The notes: a model not told the origin generated them from the letters alone. A stretch of 64,000 bases of DNA from Hyaloperonospora brassicae (GCA_947650285.1 CANTFL010000272.1:1-64000), one strand, 5' to 3'; counted from the first letter of the stretch, positions 36,795 through 46,976 are shown. Numbers and translations: made by a program.

Positions 36795-37949
36795 ATGAAC
36801 ATGTTGGATGAAGAAGACACCTTTCACGCCACGCGTGAAGGGTTTACCCATTTGAGTGACATCGAATGGGGTGCGGTAGAACGAATGAGTTCTACCGTAG
36901 GCGAACTCGTCGTCAGCACCATGTTGGAGTCTCTAGACAGAGACCAACAACATGCTGCTATCGCCAAGTTCATTCACAATGAACTTGCTCTCGAGAGGGA
37001 GAAAGTAGCCTTGCTTCACCAGCAAGGCTCTCAACAGGCCGAGCAGTTGAGAGAACTCGGTGCTCAACAGACGGAGCTGTTGAGACAGCAGCAATTCCAT
37101 GCTGCTGTGGGCGGGACGGCGCATGCGCGTCGTCCCGAAGTGATGAAAGTCGACATCTCCAAGTACAGTGGAGTCCCGGAGGACTCCCTGTTACTATGGT
37201 TTGTCGAACTCGACAGAGCCCTAAGGGCTCGTCGCGTCGAAGATGAGCAAATGAAACTCACATTTGCTCAGACCCACTTGGCAGGGCGTGCCAAAACTTG
37301 GTCCCTGGGACTCGAGAGTAGCGACCCAAATGTGTTTAGGTCGCTAGATGACTTCAAGTCCCGGCTCAGACAAACGTTTGAGCCGCCACGTGCTGAGTTC
37401 AGGGCTCGTTCAGAGCTCCTGAAACTCAAGCAGGGTAAGCGTGATGTGCACGCTTACGCACAACATATACGACTCCTTGCGAGTAGTATAACTGCAAACC
37501 CAGTTCATGAACACACGTTGATTACGGTGTTCATGCAAGGGCTCGCAGAAGGGCCCGTCAGGAGCCACCTGTTCCGCCTTGAGCTGAATACGCTTGAAGA
37601 AGCGATATCAGCCGCGGAACAGGAAGACTTTAGCATGAGACAGGCTCATGCTAGCTCAAACTCTTACCGTCCACCGAGACGACAAGAGATCGGAGGTCCA
37701 GAACCAATGGACCTCTGTTATGTTGAGAGCGAGAGACCTCGCTCTACAAGCAACAAGCGATTGCAGAGGTGCAATCGCTGTCAGAAGTTAGGGCACTACG
37801 CATACGAGTGTAGTGCTCCGCGCCCAGTACCAAACAGTACTGAGCGAAATGGACGACCATTCGCCAGAAAGGGCAATGGGCGTGGGTCCAGCGCTGTTGC
37901 GAAGCCGCAACAGCGAGACGGGCCATCAAAAAATGGTCGGGGTCAGTAG
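36795..37949 (+). CDS. Copy B gag polyprotein, 384 aa
   Basis: Structural protein that forms the virus-like particle and binds element RNA. The ATG at 36,795 is the first in the frame, 44 nt after the LTR. Residues about 50-110 are Gln/Glu-rich and probably helical (REKVALLHQQGSQQAEQLRE). About 130-270 is the retrotransposon gag capsid-like domain (LLLWFVELDRALRARR ... FKSRLRQTFEPPRAEFRARS). A CCHC knuckle, CNRCQKLGHYAYEC (spacing CX2CX4HX4C), lies at about 326-339, followed by a basic Gly/Arg tail. The stop is TAG at 37,947. Pol lies in the -1 frame and is reached through the slippery site at 37,928. The sequence is identical to copy C at the protein level as far as compared. Confidence 0.95.
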   Translation: MNMLDEEDTFHATREGFTHLSDIEWGAVERMSSTVGELVVSTMLESLDRDQQHAAIAKFIHNELALEREKVALLHQQGSQQAEQLRELGAQQTELLRQQQFHAAVGGTAHARRPEVMKVDISKYSGVPEDSLLLWFVELDRALRARRVEDEQMKLTFAQTHLAGRAKTWSLGLESSDPNVFRSLDDFKSRLRQTFEPPRAEFRARSELLKLKQGKRDVHAYAQHIRLLASSITANPVHEHTLITVFMQGLAEGPVRSHLFRLELNTLEEAISAAEQEDFSMRQAHASSNSYRPPRRQEIGGPEPMDLCYVESERPRSTSNKRLQRCNRCQKLGHYAYECSAPRPVPNSTERNGRPFARKGNGRGSSAVAKPQQRDGPSKNGRGQ

Positions 37950-37967
37950 GGGCGGAGCGCCCTACTG
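37928..37967 (+). promoter_or_regulatory. Predicted -1 ribosomal frameshift signal at the gag-pol junction
   Basis: The gag codons TCA AAA AAT contain the canonical heptamer A AAA AAT (37,928-37,934). After a 9-nt spacer comes a stem-loop: CAGTAGGGGCG (37,944-37,954), loop GAG, CGCCCTACTG (37,958-37,967), with one bulged G. A -1 slip enters a frame that is open from 37,928 straight through the gag stop into the protease. Heptamer, spacer and stem are identical in A (24,462) and C (46,936). Confidence 0.75.
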
Positions 37968-37999
37968 ATCCAGCAACCTCAAGAGAATTTGCAAACCTC

Positions 38000-40900
38000 T
38001 TGACGAAAGTTGCTCCAGATACACAATCATTGTGTGTCTCTGCACCTGGTGATGACGTTTCGCTCATCACCTTGAAGTTGGAAGCGACAAATGACTTGTC
38101 GCTTCGTGCCCTAGTAGACTGTGGGGCGTCGAACAACTTTGTTCGTCGCCAGTCACTAGAGGGTCGTAGGCTCAAGTTCGTTGAGCGCGACCATCCCCTC
38201 ACAAGGATGACGGTGCGCCTTGCAACAGGCGCATCGATAACCGTTGAGAAACGTGTAGTAGGAATCCACTACACGTTAGAGGGCGAGCAGTACGATGATG
38301 ATTTCATCGTACTAGATCTGGATGACAAATTTGATGTCATCCTGGGATTACCTTGGCTCAGAAAATACGAGCCAAGGGTGAGCTGGCAGCATCGATCCGT
38401 GAAGATGCCTGCTGCTTGTTCATCAGATGGCCATCTGATGAACATCTTGGAGCGTCCACAAGCGTGTGGATGTTCTGCGAGTGAGTGCGATGGCCTCACT
38501 TGCGGTACGGTCGTTAGCACGACTGCACAAGGTCACAGTGTAGTTGATCACTACACTGTGGAGCAAGCTCCCGGCGACTGTACAGAAGTACAGGCTGCGC
38601 CGAAGGTCCACCACTCGAATAAGTCGAGTGGACCGGGACATGGATGCATGCCTAGCGGGCAGCATCTTAGAAGAAAGAAATCTGTTGCCCCCAAGGGGCA
38701 ACATGAAAATCCTAGGTCAACTGGAGAGTCGACCGTAGAGGATCGGTCCCTGACTGTGGTTGCACAGCCACAGTCGGAAGACGTCGAGGGAATAAGTCCC
38801 CACGTACTTGAGGAAGGAGTTCCTCAAGAGTTGCTTGCTGAGGGATCAGGCCCTCAGCAACCTGTGGAAGCAAGTTCCCAGGAAGAAACCGAGACGTTGA
38901 ACGTCTTGGTTAATGACGGATCAAGCGTAGGCGCTTATACGCTTGATCTGATTGTGCCTCCGAAGTTGACTTCGGAGATAACTCAGTTGCCAACGCTAGA
39001 ACCGAAACGGTTCTTGCGTGATCTGCGTAGTGGCAAAGTCAAGCAGATCTGCGTACTCGTCACAGAGGACGAGTATGTGACCGACATTCGGTCGGCAACA
39101 GTATTTGCTGAGAACGAACGGGTTCTCAGCAGCTCATCGATGGACGAAAGTGTCCTCGATGAGAAGACTCGGATTGAGCGATACGCGTCCCAATCCTGGG
39201 AGTCACTTCAGGCAAATCCTTTGTATAAGGATTTGATCGAATTCAGGGATGTGTTCCCTGAATCCGTACCTTGCGAGTTGCCTAAGGACAAAGGCACTCG
39301 ACACGAGATCGAGCTCAAACCGGGCTCGAAATACTGTGTCATGAAGCAGTGGCCACTGCCTCGTGAACAAGTGATAGCGATCGACAAGTTCTTTGCCGAT
39401 CGCTTAGCAGCGGGCCATGTGAGGGAATCAACATCCCCTCACAGCTCTCCGACCTTCTGTGTGCGAAAGGCCACAGGAGGGTGGCGGATAGTGCACGCAT
39501 TCAACAAGTTGAATGCTGCAACGGTACCGGCTCAGACGCCGATACCGAGAAAGGACGTAATCATAGATGGTATGTCAAAGAGTACCATCTTTTCGTCCAT
39601 GGATCTGATGGATGGATTCTATCAGATCCTGATGCGTGAACGGGACGTCCCGTTCACAGCAGTGAGTACCCCCAGCGGGATGCTGTGGGAGTGGCTAGTG
39701 ATGCCACAGGGGCTGAGTAATGCCCCTGCAACATTCAACAGATGTGTAACAAATCTGTTGAGACCGGTGCGAGACTTCGCACCGAGTTACTTCGACGATG
39801 TGTTCGTCCATAGCCGGGCTATGGACGGGAAGACGGACGTTGAAGTTCACAGAACTCACGTTCGTCAGGTTCTTCAACTTATGCGCAAGCATAAGTTGTA
39901 CGCCAACCTCAAGAAGTGTATATTCGCGGCTAGCGAAATACCACTTCTTGGGTGCATCGTGGGGAAACACGGCGTACGCCCTGATCCCGAAAAGATCAAG
40001 GCGATCACCGACTGGCCAGTGCCAGTCGATGTCAAGGGACTTCGAAAGTTCCTTGGTCTTGCGGCGTACTTGCACAAGTACTCGCGCAACTACGCCGAGA
40101 TGACTGTTCATCTTTCTTGCTTGCTCAAGAAAAATGTCAAGTGGTCATGGAACGCTGAGTGCCAGCGTTCCTTTGAAGGTATCAAGCAAAGCTTGATGCA
40201 ATCGCCGATCTTGGCGATTGCAGATCAGGACAGACCATTTCATGTGGTCTGTGACGCCAGCGATTTCGCAATCGGCTGTGCGTTAATGCAGTTCGATGCA
40301 GATGGCGCGGAGCGCGTCATCTGTTATCAATCGCGTCAGCTGCAAGCAGCTGAGCGTAATTACCCAGTGCATGACAAGGAACTCCTTGCCATGAAATACG
40401 CACTGGCTAAATTTCGCGTCTATCTCTTGGGAGATAGACCGTTTGTTGTCTACACGGACCATGCGTCATTACGCACGGCCGTAAACAGCCCACACCTCTC
40501 GCAAAGAATGGCGAGGTGGCTGTCTTTCTTCGCGGAGTATAACTTCTCCGTGGAGTATAAACCGGGACGACTCAATGTCGTCGCGGATGCTCTTTCGCGC
40601 CGGCCCGATTTCGAGCCGGACGCGCAATCCAACAGTGAGGACAAGCCCACTGTTGCGACACTGTCAGTCAGTGTCCCGTCGTCAAGTTTACTTGACGACG
40701 TACGAAAGGCATACGCGGAAGATAAGGATCTTCTGCGATTGATGGATCATCTGGTGAATCCATCCAGTAAATCCATGAGGGATTTACCGGCTTTGTACCG
40801 ATCCTCATCGGATCGGTATAGTACACGCAACGGATTGCTGTACTATACAGCTGTTGCCGACGACACGCCTCGTGTCGTCGTACCCGCTCATCATGATTTG

Positions 40901-41863
40901 CGATTGCGCATCATGTATGAGTGTCACGATGCCCCAACAAGCGGCCATCGTGGTAGAGAAAAGACTTACCTCACGGTAAGTCGCGACTTTTACTGGCCCC
41001 GCCAGTATCAGTTTGTTCGCAAGTACATCCGTGCTTGCGAAGTATGTCAACGGGTGAAGCCTAGTCCTTCATCCCGTGCGCCATTGCAGCCTCTGCCTGT
41101 TCCGACAGAGTGCTGGCAGTCCGTTTCAATGGACTTCGTCTTCGGGCTTCCCGAAGACGCTCACAAGAATAATGGTATTCTTGTGTTTGTGGACCGATTC
41201 AGCAAGATGGTCCATCTTGCTGCTGTCCCTGAGTCAATCAAGGCTCAAGGTTGTGCTCGTGTCTTTCTAGACACGGTCTTTAGACTCCACGGGTTACCCC
41301 GTGAACTCGTATCCGACCGTGACCCTCGGTTCACGGCGGAATTTTGGCAAACCGTGTTCCGTACTCTCGGAACACGATTGAAGATGTCCACTTCTGACCA
41401 TCCAGAAACAGATGGTCAGACGGAACGTGCGAACCGTGTCCTCGAAGAGATTCTTCGAGGATATGTCCACTCGTTTCCGAGTTGGAGCGAATTCCTACCC
41501 ATGGTGGAATTCGCCATCAATAATTCGGTGCATGCTTCAACACAGCACACACCGTTTTACGTGAATGGCCTACGCCATCCACGAGTGCCCACCCTTATAG
41601 AGTGTAACTCTTGGATAAGGGGGGAGGGACTCGCTCGAGCAAAAACCGTTTTGGCTCTTGCTCATCACGTGTCGACGCAAACGTCGTCACGTATGATGCC
41701 GATGTCGATCAAGTCGACATCGATGAAGAAGATCATCTCAATAATAGCGAAGACGCTATTATTGATTCGGATGATGATGACGATGCTGGTATATTCAGCA
41801 TCGCCAACGATTATGCCAGCGAGGAAGAAGACAACCTCGCTGAAGAAGAGAGCAATCTCTTAG
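38000..41863 (+). CDS. Copy B pol: protease, RT, RNase H, integrase (1,287 aa as delimited)
   Basis: Replication and insertion enzymes, translated most likely as a gag-pol fusion through the -1 slip; the frame is open back to 37,928 and no ATG is needed. Aspartic protease: VDCGASNNFV near residue 40 (Cys in place of Ser/Thr). RT: GGWRIVHAFNKLN, then catalytic SYFDDVF at about 595-601. RNase H: VVCDASDFAIGC at about 748, DKELLAMKYAL, VVADALSR. Integrase: HHCC zinc domain (ECHDAPTSGHRG ... CEVCQ), then Asp in SMDFVFG, Asp in VSDRDPRF and Glu in QTERANRVLEE. The last ~85 residues, from the G6 run at 41,619, are a frame artefact (Met/Ser/Thr-rich). The linker continues in the -1 frame from there. 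Confidence 0.95.
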   Translation: MTKVAPDTQSLCVSAPGDDVSLITLKLEATNDLSLRALVDCGASNNFVRRQSLEGRRLKFVERDHPLTRMTVRLATGASITVEKRVVGIHYTLEGEQYDDDFIVLDLDDKFDVILGLPWLRKYEPRVSWQHRSVKMPAACSSDGHLMNILERPQACGCSASECDGLTCGTVVSTTAQGHSVVDHYTVEQAPGDCTEVQAAPKVHHSNKSSGPGHGCMPSGQHLRRKKSVAPKGQHENPRSTGESTVEDRSLTVVAQPQSEDVEGISPHVLEEGVPQELLAEGSGPQQPVEASSQEETETLNVLVNDGSSVGAYTLDLIVPPKLTSEITQLPTLEPKRFLRDLRSGKVKQICVLVTEDEYVTDIRSATVFAENERVLSSSSMDESVLDEKTRIERYASQSWESLQANPLYKDLIEFRDVFPESVPCELPKDKGTRHEIELKPGSKYCVMKQWPLPREQVIAIDKFFADRLAAGHVRESTSPHSSPTFCVRKATGGWRIVHAFNKLNAATVPAQTPIPRKDVIIDGMSKSTIFSSMDLMDGFYQILMRERDVPFTAVSTPSGMLWEWLVMPQGLSNAPATFNRCVTNLLRPVRDFAPSYFDDVFVHSRAMDGKTDVEVHRTHVRQVLQLMRKHKLYANLKKCIFAASEIPLLGCIVGKHGVRPDPEKIKAITDWPVPVDVKGLRKFLGLAAYLHKYSRNYAEMTVHLSCLLKKNVKWSWNAECQRSFEGIKQSLMQSPILAIADQDRPFHVVCDASDFAIGCALMQFDADGAERVICYQSRQLQAAERNYPVHDKELLAMKYALAKFRVYLLGDRPFVVYTDHASLRTAVNSPHLSQRMARWLSFFAEYNFSVEYKPGRLNVVADALSRRPDFEPDAQSNSEDKPTVATLSVSVPSSSLLDDVRKAYAEDKDLLRLMDHLVNPSSKSMRDLPALYRSSSDRYSTRNGLLYYTAVADDTPRVVVPAHHDLRLRIMYECHDAPTSGHRGREKTYLTVSRDFYWPRQYQFVRKYIRACEVCQRVKPSPSSRAPLQPLPVPTECWQSVSMDFVFGLPEDAHKNNGILVFVDRFSKMVHLAAVPESIKAQGCARVFLDTVFRLHGLPRELVSDRDPRFTAEFWQTVFRTLGTRLKMSTSDHPETDGQTERANRVLEEILRGYVHSFPSWSEFLPMVEFAINNSVHASTQHTPFYVNGLRHPRVPTLIECNSWIRGEGLARAKTVLALAHHVSTQTSSRMMPMSIKSTSMKKIISIIAKTLLLIRMMMTMLVYSASPTIMPARKKTTSLKKRAIS

Positions 41864-42842
41864 CAGTGCGCACGAAGCGCACTGCTAAACAAAACAAAGA
41901 GTCAGCAGAGAACTTCCTGCTGACTCGAGAAGCGGTAGTCCGTTTCGTTCAGGACTCCATCGCAAATGCGGTGGACCGTCAGAAACGGAACGCAGACAAG
42001 AATGGAAGAGCAAATGTTCTTTCATTTAAGGTTAATGACCTAGTACTACTGTCAACGGTAAACCTACCTGGACATGCAGTCACTAGTGTCGGCAGTAGTA
42101 AACTACTGCCGAAATACATTGGGCCATTTCGAGTGTTGCATCGCAAGGGCAATGCATACACACTCGAATTGCCACGTAGGATGCGCACGCATCCTACGTT
42201 TTACGTGGGGAGGCTTAGGTCGTACTGTCAGTACGAGCCTTCTTCTTCCGATGAAGATAGCCCCCACGTTCAAGAACATCCATCAAGTTCTTGCGTTCGC
42301 GCTCCAGACGATCCGTCTGGTCGCGCAGATATGATACCTCGGTATTCAACCGAGTTATCTCTCCGCGAGCTGTCGCCAGCTCGCCGAAAAGGAGCGGACA
42401 TCCCGCTCGACCTGAAGCTGCGCCGTGGCATAATCGGCGCGATCCCTCGCCCGATCAGCCTCGTGACCCTTGCGGTTCTTCCGCACGGTGTCGGTCAAAG
42501 CGTAGCGTCGGTCGCGCTCGTGCTTCAAGTCATCGCGCAATTCATCGATTGCGCGATCCATCTCGTAAGGGTCGAGATGGTGGGCCTGGGGTTCTGGAGG
42601 AGGTCTTTCCTCCTCCACCACATCCTTTGGTGGATGCTCACGGTGATCAACGCTTTCTAGTGGAGCGTATCTTGAATCACCGTGACGATTCAGGATCAAG
42701 GACGAGCTACCTCGTCCAGTGGCGGGGGTATCCACCCTCTTGGAACAGCTGGGAGCCCCGCTCTCAGCTGTTGATGGATGTTGAAGGTCTCGTCCGCCAG
42801 TATGACGAGACCCATCCGATGAGTCCTGTGGCCCATCGGTAA
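41611..42842 (+). pseudogene. Copy B pol C-terminal linker and chromodomain, one-base deletion
   Basis: Entered from pol by a -1 shift at the G6 run 41,619-41,624. Carries an acidic linker ([12 protein letters not shown]), the integrase C-terminal region ([20 protein letters not shown]) and, after a frame break near 42,390 (GAAAAGGAGC against GAAAAGGGAGC in C), the chromodomain to 42,842 ([18 protein letters not shown]). Chromodomains of chromovirus integrases can steer insertion to particular chromatin. Here the domain is out of frame. Confidence 0.85.
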
Positions 42843-43818
42843 ACACGCGCCCTAGGCGCTTGTAGACGGATTGCAAGTTTGCAATCGCGTCACGCATCTC
42901 CGCCGAGAGGTGTGCCCTTCCCCAGGGCGAATTTAGGGAGTACACATCCCTATGTGCACGCTGCGAGTTGTCAACACAACTCGCACAAGGGTCTCCCCAT
43001 GTGAGGCAAGGAATGCCTGCCTCACTAGATAAACAATGCAACCGGTACCTAGCACCGGTTGGCGTTCGCCGTTCGAACCTGAGGCGTGTTGCCTCAAGTT
43101 TCTTGAGCCACCCTTCTCGTCCAAAATTCTTTACGTTTTGGACGAACGCGTTCCACGCAGCCAAAAGCGATGTTTTGTCACGCTTTTGGTTGCTATTGTA
43201 CCATCGATGTCTAAGGAAGACATCGAGATAAAAGTCTTCTTCAGCGCGAAAGTTCTTCGCGCTGGGACTCAAGCCGTGAAGCTCGGTTGCATCGAATAAG
43301 GGTATTCGATGGTGTTGGCCTGTCTCGTGAGACAGGCTATTGATGAGTTGTTCGGGCAAACGCCACGGCTTCAACTCATCACGCTTCACAGTGGTACCCT
43401 TGTCGGTACCACGGCTCCCAGATTGACGACGGCTCGCGCCATCGTCATCACGCTCGTGCGAAGACGCACGAGCCGGCGGTGGTGAAGAATAGAACCCACC
43501 ACCCTGATCATCGTCATCATTGCCGAACAGACTGTGATGCGAATCACGAGTCCGTTCGTTCGGCAGTGGCCTTGGCGAATACTGAGGCGTCGCCGGTGAG
43601 CGAGATGCCTCTGGAGCATTGCCCGAGTCAGACACGTCTGACTCGCCAGAGTAGATGACCTCCACATCGGGGTCATCGTGCGCACGCGGCGTGATACCGC
43701 GTGCACCTGCAGCACCTGTTGCTGCAGGCGAAGAAGGGGCGGCAGACGACGAAGCGTCTGCCGCAGAGGCTTGCACAGCACCAGGCTGTGTGGGTCTTGA
43801 GTCACCTCGCATAGACAT
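42355..43818 (-). CDS. Copy B antisense ORF, 487 aa, C-terminally truncated
   Basis: Same protein as the 534-residue antisense product of copy C, starting with ATG at 43,818, 130 nt inside the 3' LTR. The one-base deletion at about 42,390 that breaks the chromodomain also shifts this frame. The coiled coil therefore ends in a short foreign tail, and the basic C-terminus is lost. The function is unknown. See copy C for the description. Confidence 0.65.
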   Translation of the reverse strand: MSMRGDSRPTQPGAVQASAADASSSAAPSSPAATGAAGARGITPRAHDDPDVEVIYSGESDVSDSGNAPEASRSPATPQYSPRPLPNERTRDSHHSLFGNDDDDQGGGFYSSPPPARASSHERDDDGASRRQSGSRGTDKGTTVKRDELKPWRLPEQLINSLSHETGQHHRIPLFDATELHGLSPSAKNFRAEEDFYLDVFLRHRWYNSNQKRDKTSLLAAWNAFVQNVKNFGREGWLKKLEATRLRFERRTPTGARYRLHCLSSEAGIPCLTWGDPCASCVDNSQRAHRDVYSLNSPWGRAHLSAEMRDAIANLQSVYKRLGRVFTDGPQDSSDGSRHTGGRDLQHPSTAESGAPSCSKRVDTPATGRGSSSLILNRHGDSRYAPLESVDHREHPPKDVVEEERPPPEPQAHHLDPYEMDRAIDELRDDLKHERDRRYALTDTVRKNRKGHEADRARDRADYATAQLQVERDVRSFSASWRQLAER

Positions 43819-43948
43819 GTTAACTATGCGAGGTCAAGCGGAAAGTGAGTGGGACGGACCAAACAAGTGCTCCCTGTCCCAATGGTGGCCAACGGGTGGC
43901 CTCCATATTTCGATAGTCACACGGTGACTATCAGTTAAGGGGGGGTGA

Positions 43949-44338
43949 TGTAACGGGGCAGCCCGTTACATAATATTGTCACTTAAGGAAAGTGACAATA
44001 AAGAATATAAAGATGGATATTCTTTAAACAATATCACCAAAGTGGTGATATTGAAGGGTCGACCAGAAGGGTCTGTTCATTGGTTGATATCGTGATGATA
44101 TCAACCCACCAATCGCCGCAAGACGCGCGCAATGAGTGGTGACGAGACGTCACCATACATGCAGTTATATTAGTATAATTGAATTAAGTCAAACGAAGAG
44201 ACAGTAGTTTAAAGACTTAATTTATTAATATAACAGTTCTACTTTTACCCTACCTACGCTTCCTCGCTCGCCACGTGTACGTCTGTCGGGGCACCCAAAT
44301 CCCTTGCGTTAAGTTACGCAAGGGTGTGCCCCGTTACA
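43949..44338 (+). repeat. Copy B 3' LTR
   Basis: 390 bp, preceded by the polypurine tract AAGGGGGGG at 43,937-43,945, followed by the ACGAG duplication. Confidence 0.97.
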
Positions 44339-44343
44339 ACGAG

Positions 44344-45365
44344 GGACTTTGATTTTCTTGCACCCCCAAACACTTCCGTCAGCTTATGCTTTCGCCTCAC
44401 CAACTCGCTCCTCAGCAAGCGAGCCTTAAAGTCCGATAACATCTGCTTCGTGAGCACCATTTCGCACTTATACCCTATTACTCGTAGAAGCAGCTCCGTG
44501 ATGTCGACTAGCAGCTCTAGAGACATGCTGTTGAGGGGTTGCATTAGCTCCCCAGATTCTCCCACATCTATTGGTATGCTGTCTTTGTCTCCAACAGTTG
44601 GATATAGCGACTCTTATTTATTTACTCGGCGAGTCCGCAAAGAGCTCGATATCACAGAGGTTATCGACATTTATCGTGGACCTGTGGGCAAGCGGAGGGA
44701 GCTCACTAGGGGTCGCACCTTGACCGTCATTTTAATTCTTCGCCGCGCTCGTGGGATGGACGTCTTTAAAACCTGCGAGGGTTGCTGACGTGGTTCATCT
44801 AGAAGCGAAAGTCCCTCCGCTTCATGGCTGATTAGAACGGTATCGTTGTATTCAGAGTGTTCATATTACTCACCACCTTGGTCACTTGCTTAGAAGTTGT
44901 CGAAATAAATGGCTCCATCCTCCCGCGAGTCCGCGTGGGTGATAACCGATCTCCTCTATTACGACTCAGCACGCGGAGTCCTTCCGGCTGTCGCCGGGGT
45001 CGTCGCCGCTTTCTTTTTCGTTTCGATAATCATTATGCTATATGGGGATCTGGTACCTGCGGAAACAATCCCACGACTTGAAACCCGGGGTCGCGGCACC
45101 GGTTTTGTATAGCAGTTTGTATAATCTATAGCATTACAGTCTCAACGTAACAATACATCAATTTCCGAGCTAGTCGTCGAAGTTGGGCCAAAACGTCGGG
45201 TCAATAATCTTCGCGGCCTGCCTCTTCGAGTATAGTTGTGGCTACTACCTAGCTAAATACCTTCAATCACTCACACTTTTTCCAGAAGACTGCTAACGCT
45301 CAGCAGTTTCTGCTCCTGTTATCTTTTGACCCCGTACCAATGGGTAGACGCCGACGTCTTAAGCC
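44344..45365 (-). pseudogene. Element H gag N-terminal region between copies B and C
   Basis: 44,565-44,344 (minus) gives an open stretch (LELLVDITELLLRVIGYKCE, then LLRSELVRRKHKLTEVFG) that continues across the copy B insertion into SKSLVLLNPSH. Toward 45,000 the minus strand reads KKKAATTPATAGRTPRAE, typical of a disordered gag N-terminus. It is broken elsewhere. The assignment to H rests on position and orientation. Confidence 0.45.
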
Positions 45366-45370
45366 TTTAC

Positions 45371-45758
45371 TGTAACGGGGCAGCCCGTTACATGATATTG
45401 TCACTTAAGGAAAGTGACAATAAAGAATATAAGATGGATATTCTTTAAACAATATCACCAAAGTGGTGATATTGAAGGGTCGACCAAAGGGTCTGTTCAT
45501 TGGTTGATATCGTGATGATATCAACCCACCAATCGCCGCAAGACGCGCGCAATGAGTGGTGACGAGACGTCACCATACATGCAGTTATATTAGTATAATT
45601 GAATTAAGTCAAACGAAGAGACAGTAGTTTAAAGACTTAATTTATTAATATAACAGTTCTACTTTTACCCTACCTACGCTTCCTCGCTCGCCACGTGTAC
45701 GTCTGTCGGGGCACCCAAATCCCTTGCGTTAAGTTACGCAAGGGTGTGCCCCGTTACA
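45371..45758 (+). repeat. Copy C 5' LTR
   Basis: 388 bp, TGT...ACA ends, identical to the 3' LTR by eye. Confidence 0.97.
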
Positions 45759-45802
45759 CCTGGTAGCACTTTGTAGTCCTTCCAAGGACCACATCATCCA
45801 AC

Positions 45803-46957
45803 ATGAACATGTTGGATGAAGAAGACACCTTTCACGCCACGCGTGAAGGGTTTACCCATTTGAGTGACATCGAATGGGGTGCGGTAGAACGAATGAGTTC
45901 TACCGTAGGCGAACTCGTCGTCAGCACCATGTTGGAGTCTCTAGACAGAGACCAACAACATGCTGCTATCGCCAAGTTCATTCACAATGAACTTGCTCTC
46001 GAGAGGGAGAAAGTAGCCTTGCTTCACCAGCAAGGCTCTCAACAGGCCGAGCAGTTGAGAGAACTCGGTGCTCAACAGACGGAGCTGTTGAGACAGCAGC
46101 AATTCCATGCTGCTGTGGGCGGGACGGCGCATGCGCGTCGTCCCGAAGTGATGAAAGTCGACATCTCCAAGTACAGTGGAGTCCCGGAGGACTCCCTGTT
46201 ACTATGGTTTGTCGAACTCGACAGAGCCCTAAGGGCTCGTCGCGTCGAAGATGAGCAAATGAAACTCACATTTGCTCAGACCCACTTGGCAGGGCGTGCC
46301 AAAACTTGGTCCCTGGGACTCGAGAGTAGCGACCCAAACGTGTTTAGGTCGCTAGATGACTTCAAGTCCCGGCTCAGACAAACGTTTGAGCCGCCACGTG
46401 CTGAGTTCAGGGCTCGTTCAGAGCTCCTGAAACTCAAGCAGGGTAAGCGTGATGTGCACGCTTACGCACAACATATACGACTCCTTGCGAGTAGTATAAC
46501 TGCAAACCCAGTTCATGAACACACGTTGATTACGGTGTTCATGCAAGGGCTCGCAGAAGGGCCCGTCAGGAGCCACCTGTTCCGCCTTGAGCTGAATACG
46601 CTTGAAGAAGCGATATCAGCCGCGGAACAGGAAGACTTTAGCATGAGACAGGCTCATGCTAGCTCAAACTCTTACCGTCCACCGAGACGACAAGAGATCG
46701 GAGGTCCAGAACCAATGGACCTCTGTTATGTTGAGAGCGAGAGACCTCGCTCTACAAGCAACAAGCGATTGCAGAGGTGCAATCGCTGTCAGAAGTTAGG
46801 GCACTACGCATACGAGTGTAGTGCTCCGCGCCCAGTACCAAACAGTACTGAGCGAAATGGACGACCATTCGCCAGAAAGGGCAATGGGCGTGGGTCCAGC
46901 GCTGTTGCGAAGCCGCAACAGCGAGACGGGCCATCAAAAAATGGTCGGGGTCAGTAG
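45803..46957 (+). CDS. Copy C gag polyprotein, 384 aa
   Basis: Intact gag, same protein as copy B: Gln-rich helical N-terminus, capsid-like domain, CCHC knuckle CNRCQKLGHYAYEC and basic tail. The slippery heptamer A AAA AAT is at 46,936-46,942 and the stop TAG at 46,955. Nucleotide differences from B are few and silent where checked. Confidence 0.95.
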   Translation: MNMLDEEDTFHATREGFTHLSDIEWGAVERMSSTVGELVVSTMLESLDRDQQHAAIAKFIHNELALEREKVALLHQQGSQQAEQLRELGAQQTELLRQQQFHAAVGGTAHARRPEVMKVDISKYSGVPEDSLLLWFVELDRALRARRVEDEQMKLTFAQTHLAGRAKTWSLGLESSDPNVFRSLDDFKSRLRQTFEPPRAEFRARSELLKLKQGKRDVHAYAQHIRLLASSITANPVHEHTLITVFMQGLAEGPVRSHLFRLELNTLEEAISAAEQEDFSMRQAHASSNSYRPPRRQEIGGPEPMDLCYVESERPRSTSNKRLQRCNRCQKLGHYAYECSAPRPVPNSTERNGRPFARKGNGRGSSAVAKPQQRDGPSKNGRGQ

Positions 46958-46976
46958 GGGCGGAGCGCCCTACTGA
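46936..46976 (+). promoter_or_regulatory. Predicted -1 frameshift signal, copy C
   Basis: Same heptamer, 9-nt spacer and stem-loop as in copy B, with no change. Confidence 0.75.

Larger units (their letters stand above)
36361..44338 (+). mobile_element. Copy B: full-length gypsy/chromovirus element, 7,978 bp
   Basis: LTRs of 390 bp (36,361-36,750 and 43,949-44,338) differ by one base that I could see (AATTCATTAA against AATTTATTAA), so insertion is recent. Perfect ACGAG duplications flank it (36,356-36,360 and 44,339-44,343). Gag and the long PR-RT-RNaseH-IN frame are intact. A one-base deletion near 42,390 breaks both the chromodomain frame and the antisense ORF. It is inserted in the gag region of element H. 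Confidence 0.97.

Noticed and set aside
38000..38002. TTG at 38,000 as a pol start codon
   Set aside because: The frame is open back to the slippery site at 37,928; gag-pol fusion by frameshift explains it better.
41611..41613. TTG at the start of the linker-chromodomain frame as a separate gene start
   Set aside because: The frame continues integrase sequence in related elements; a -1 change from pol is the simpler reading.
43386..43805. 139-codon minus-strand ORF (also at 52,396-52,815)
   Set aside because: Shadow in another frame of the longer antisense ORF, Met/Arg-rich, not conserved as a protein.
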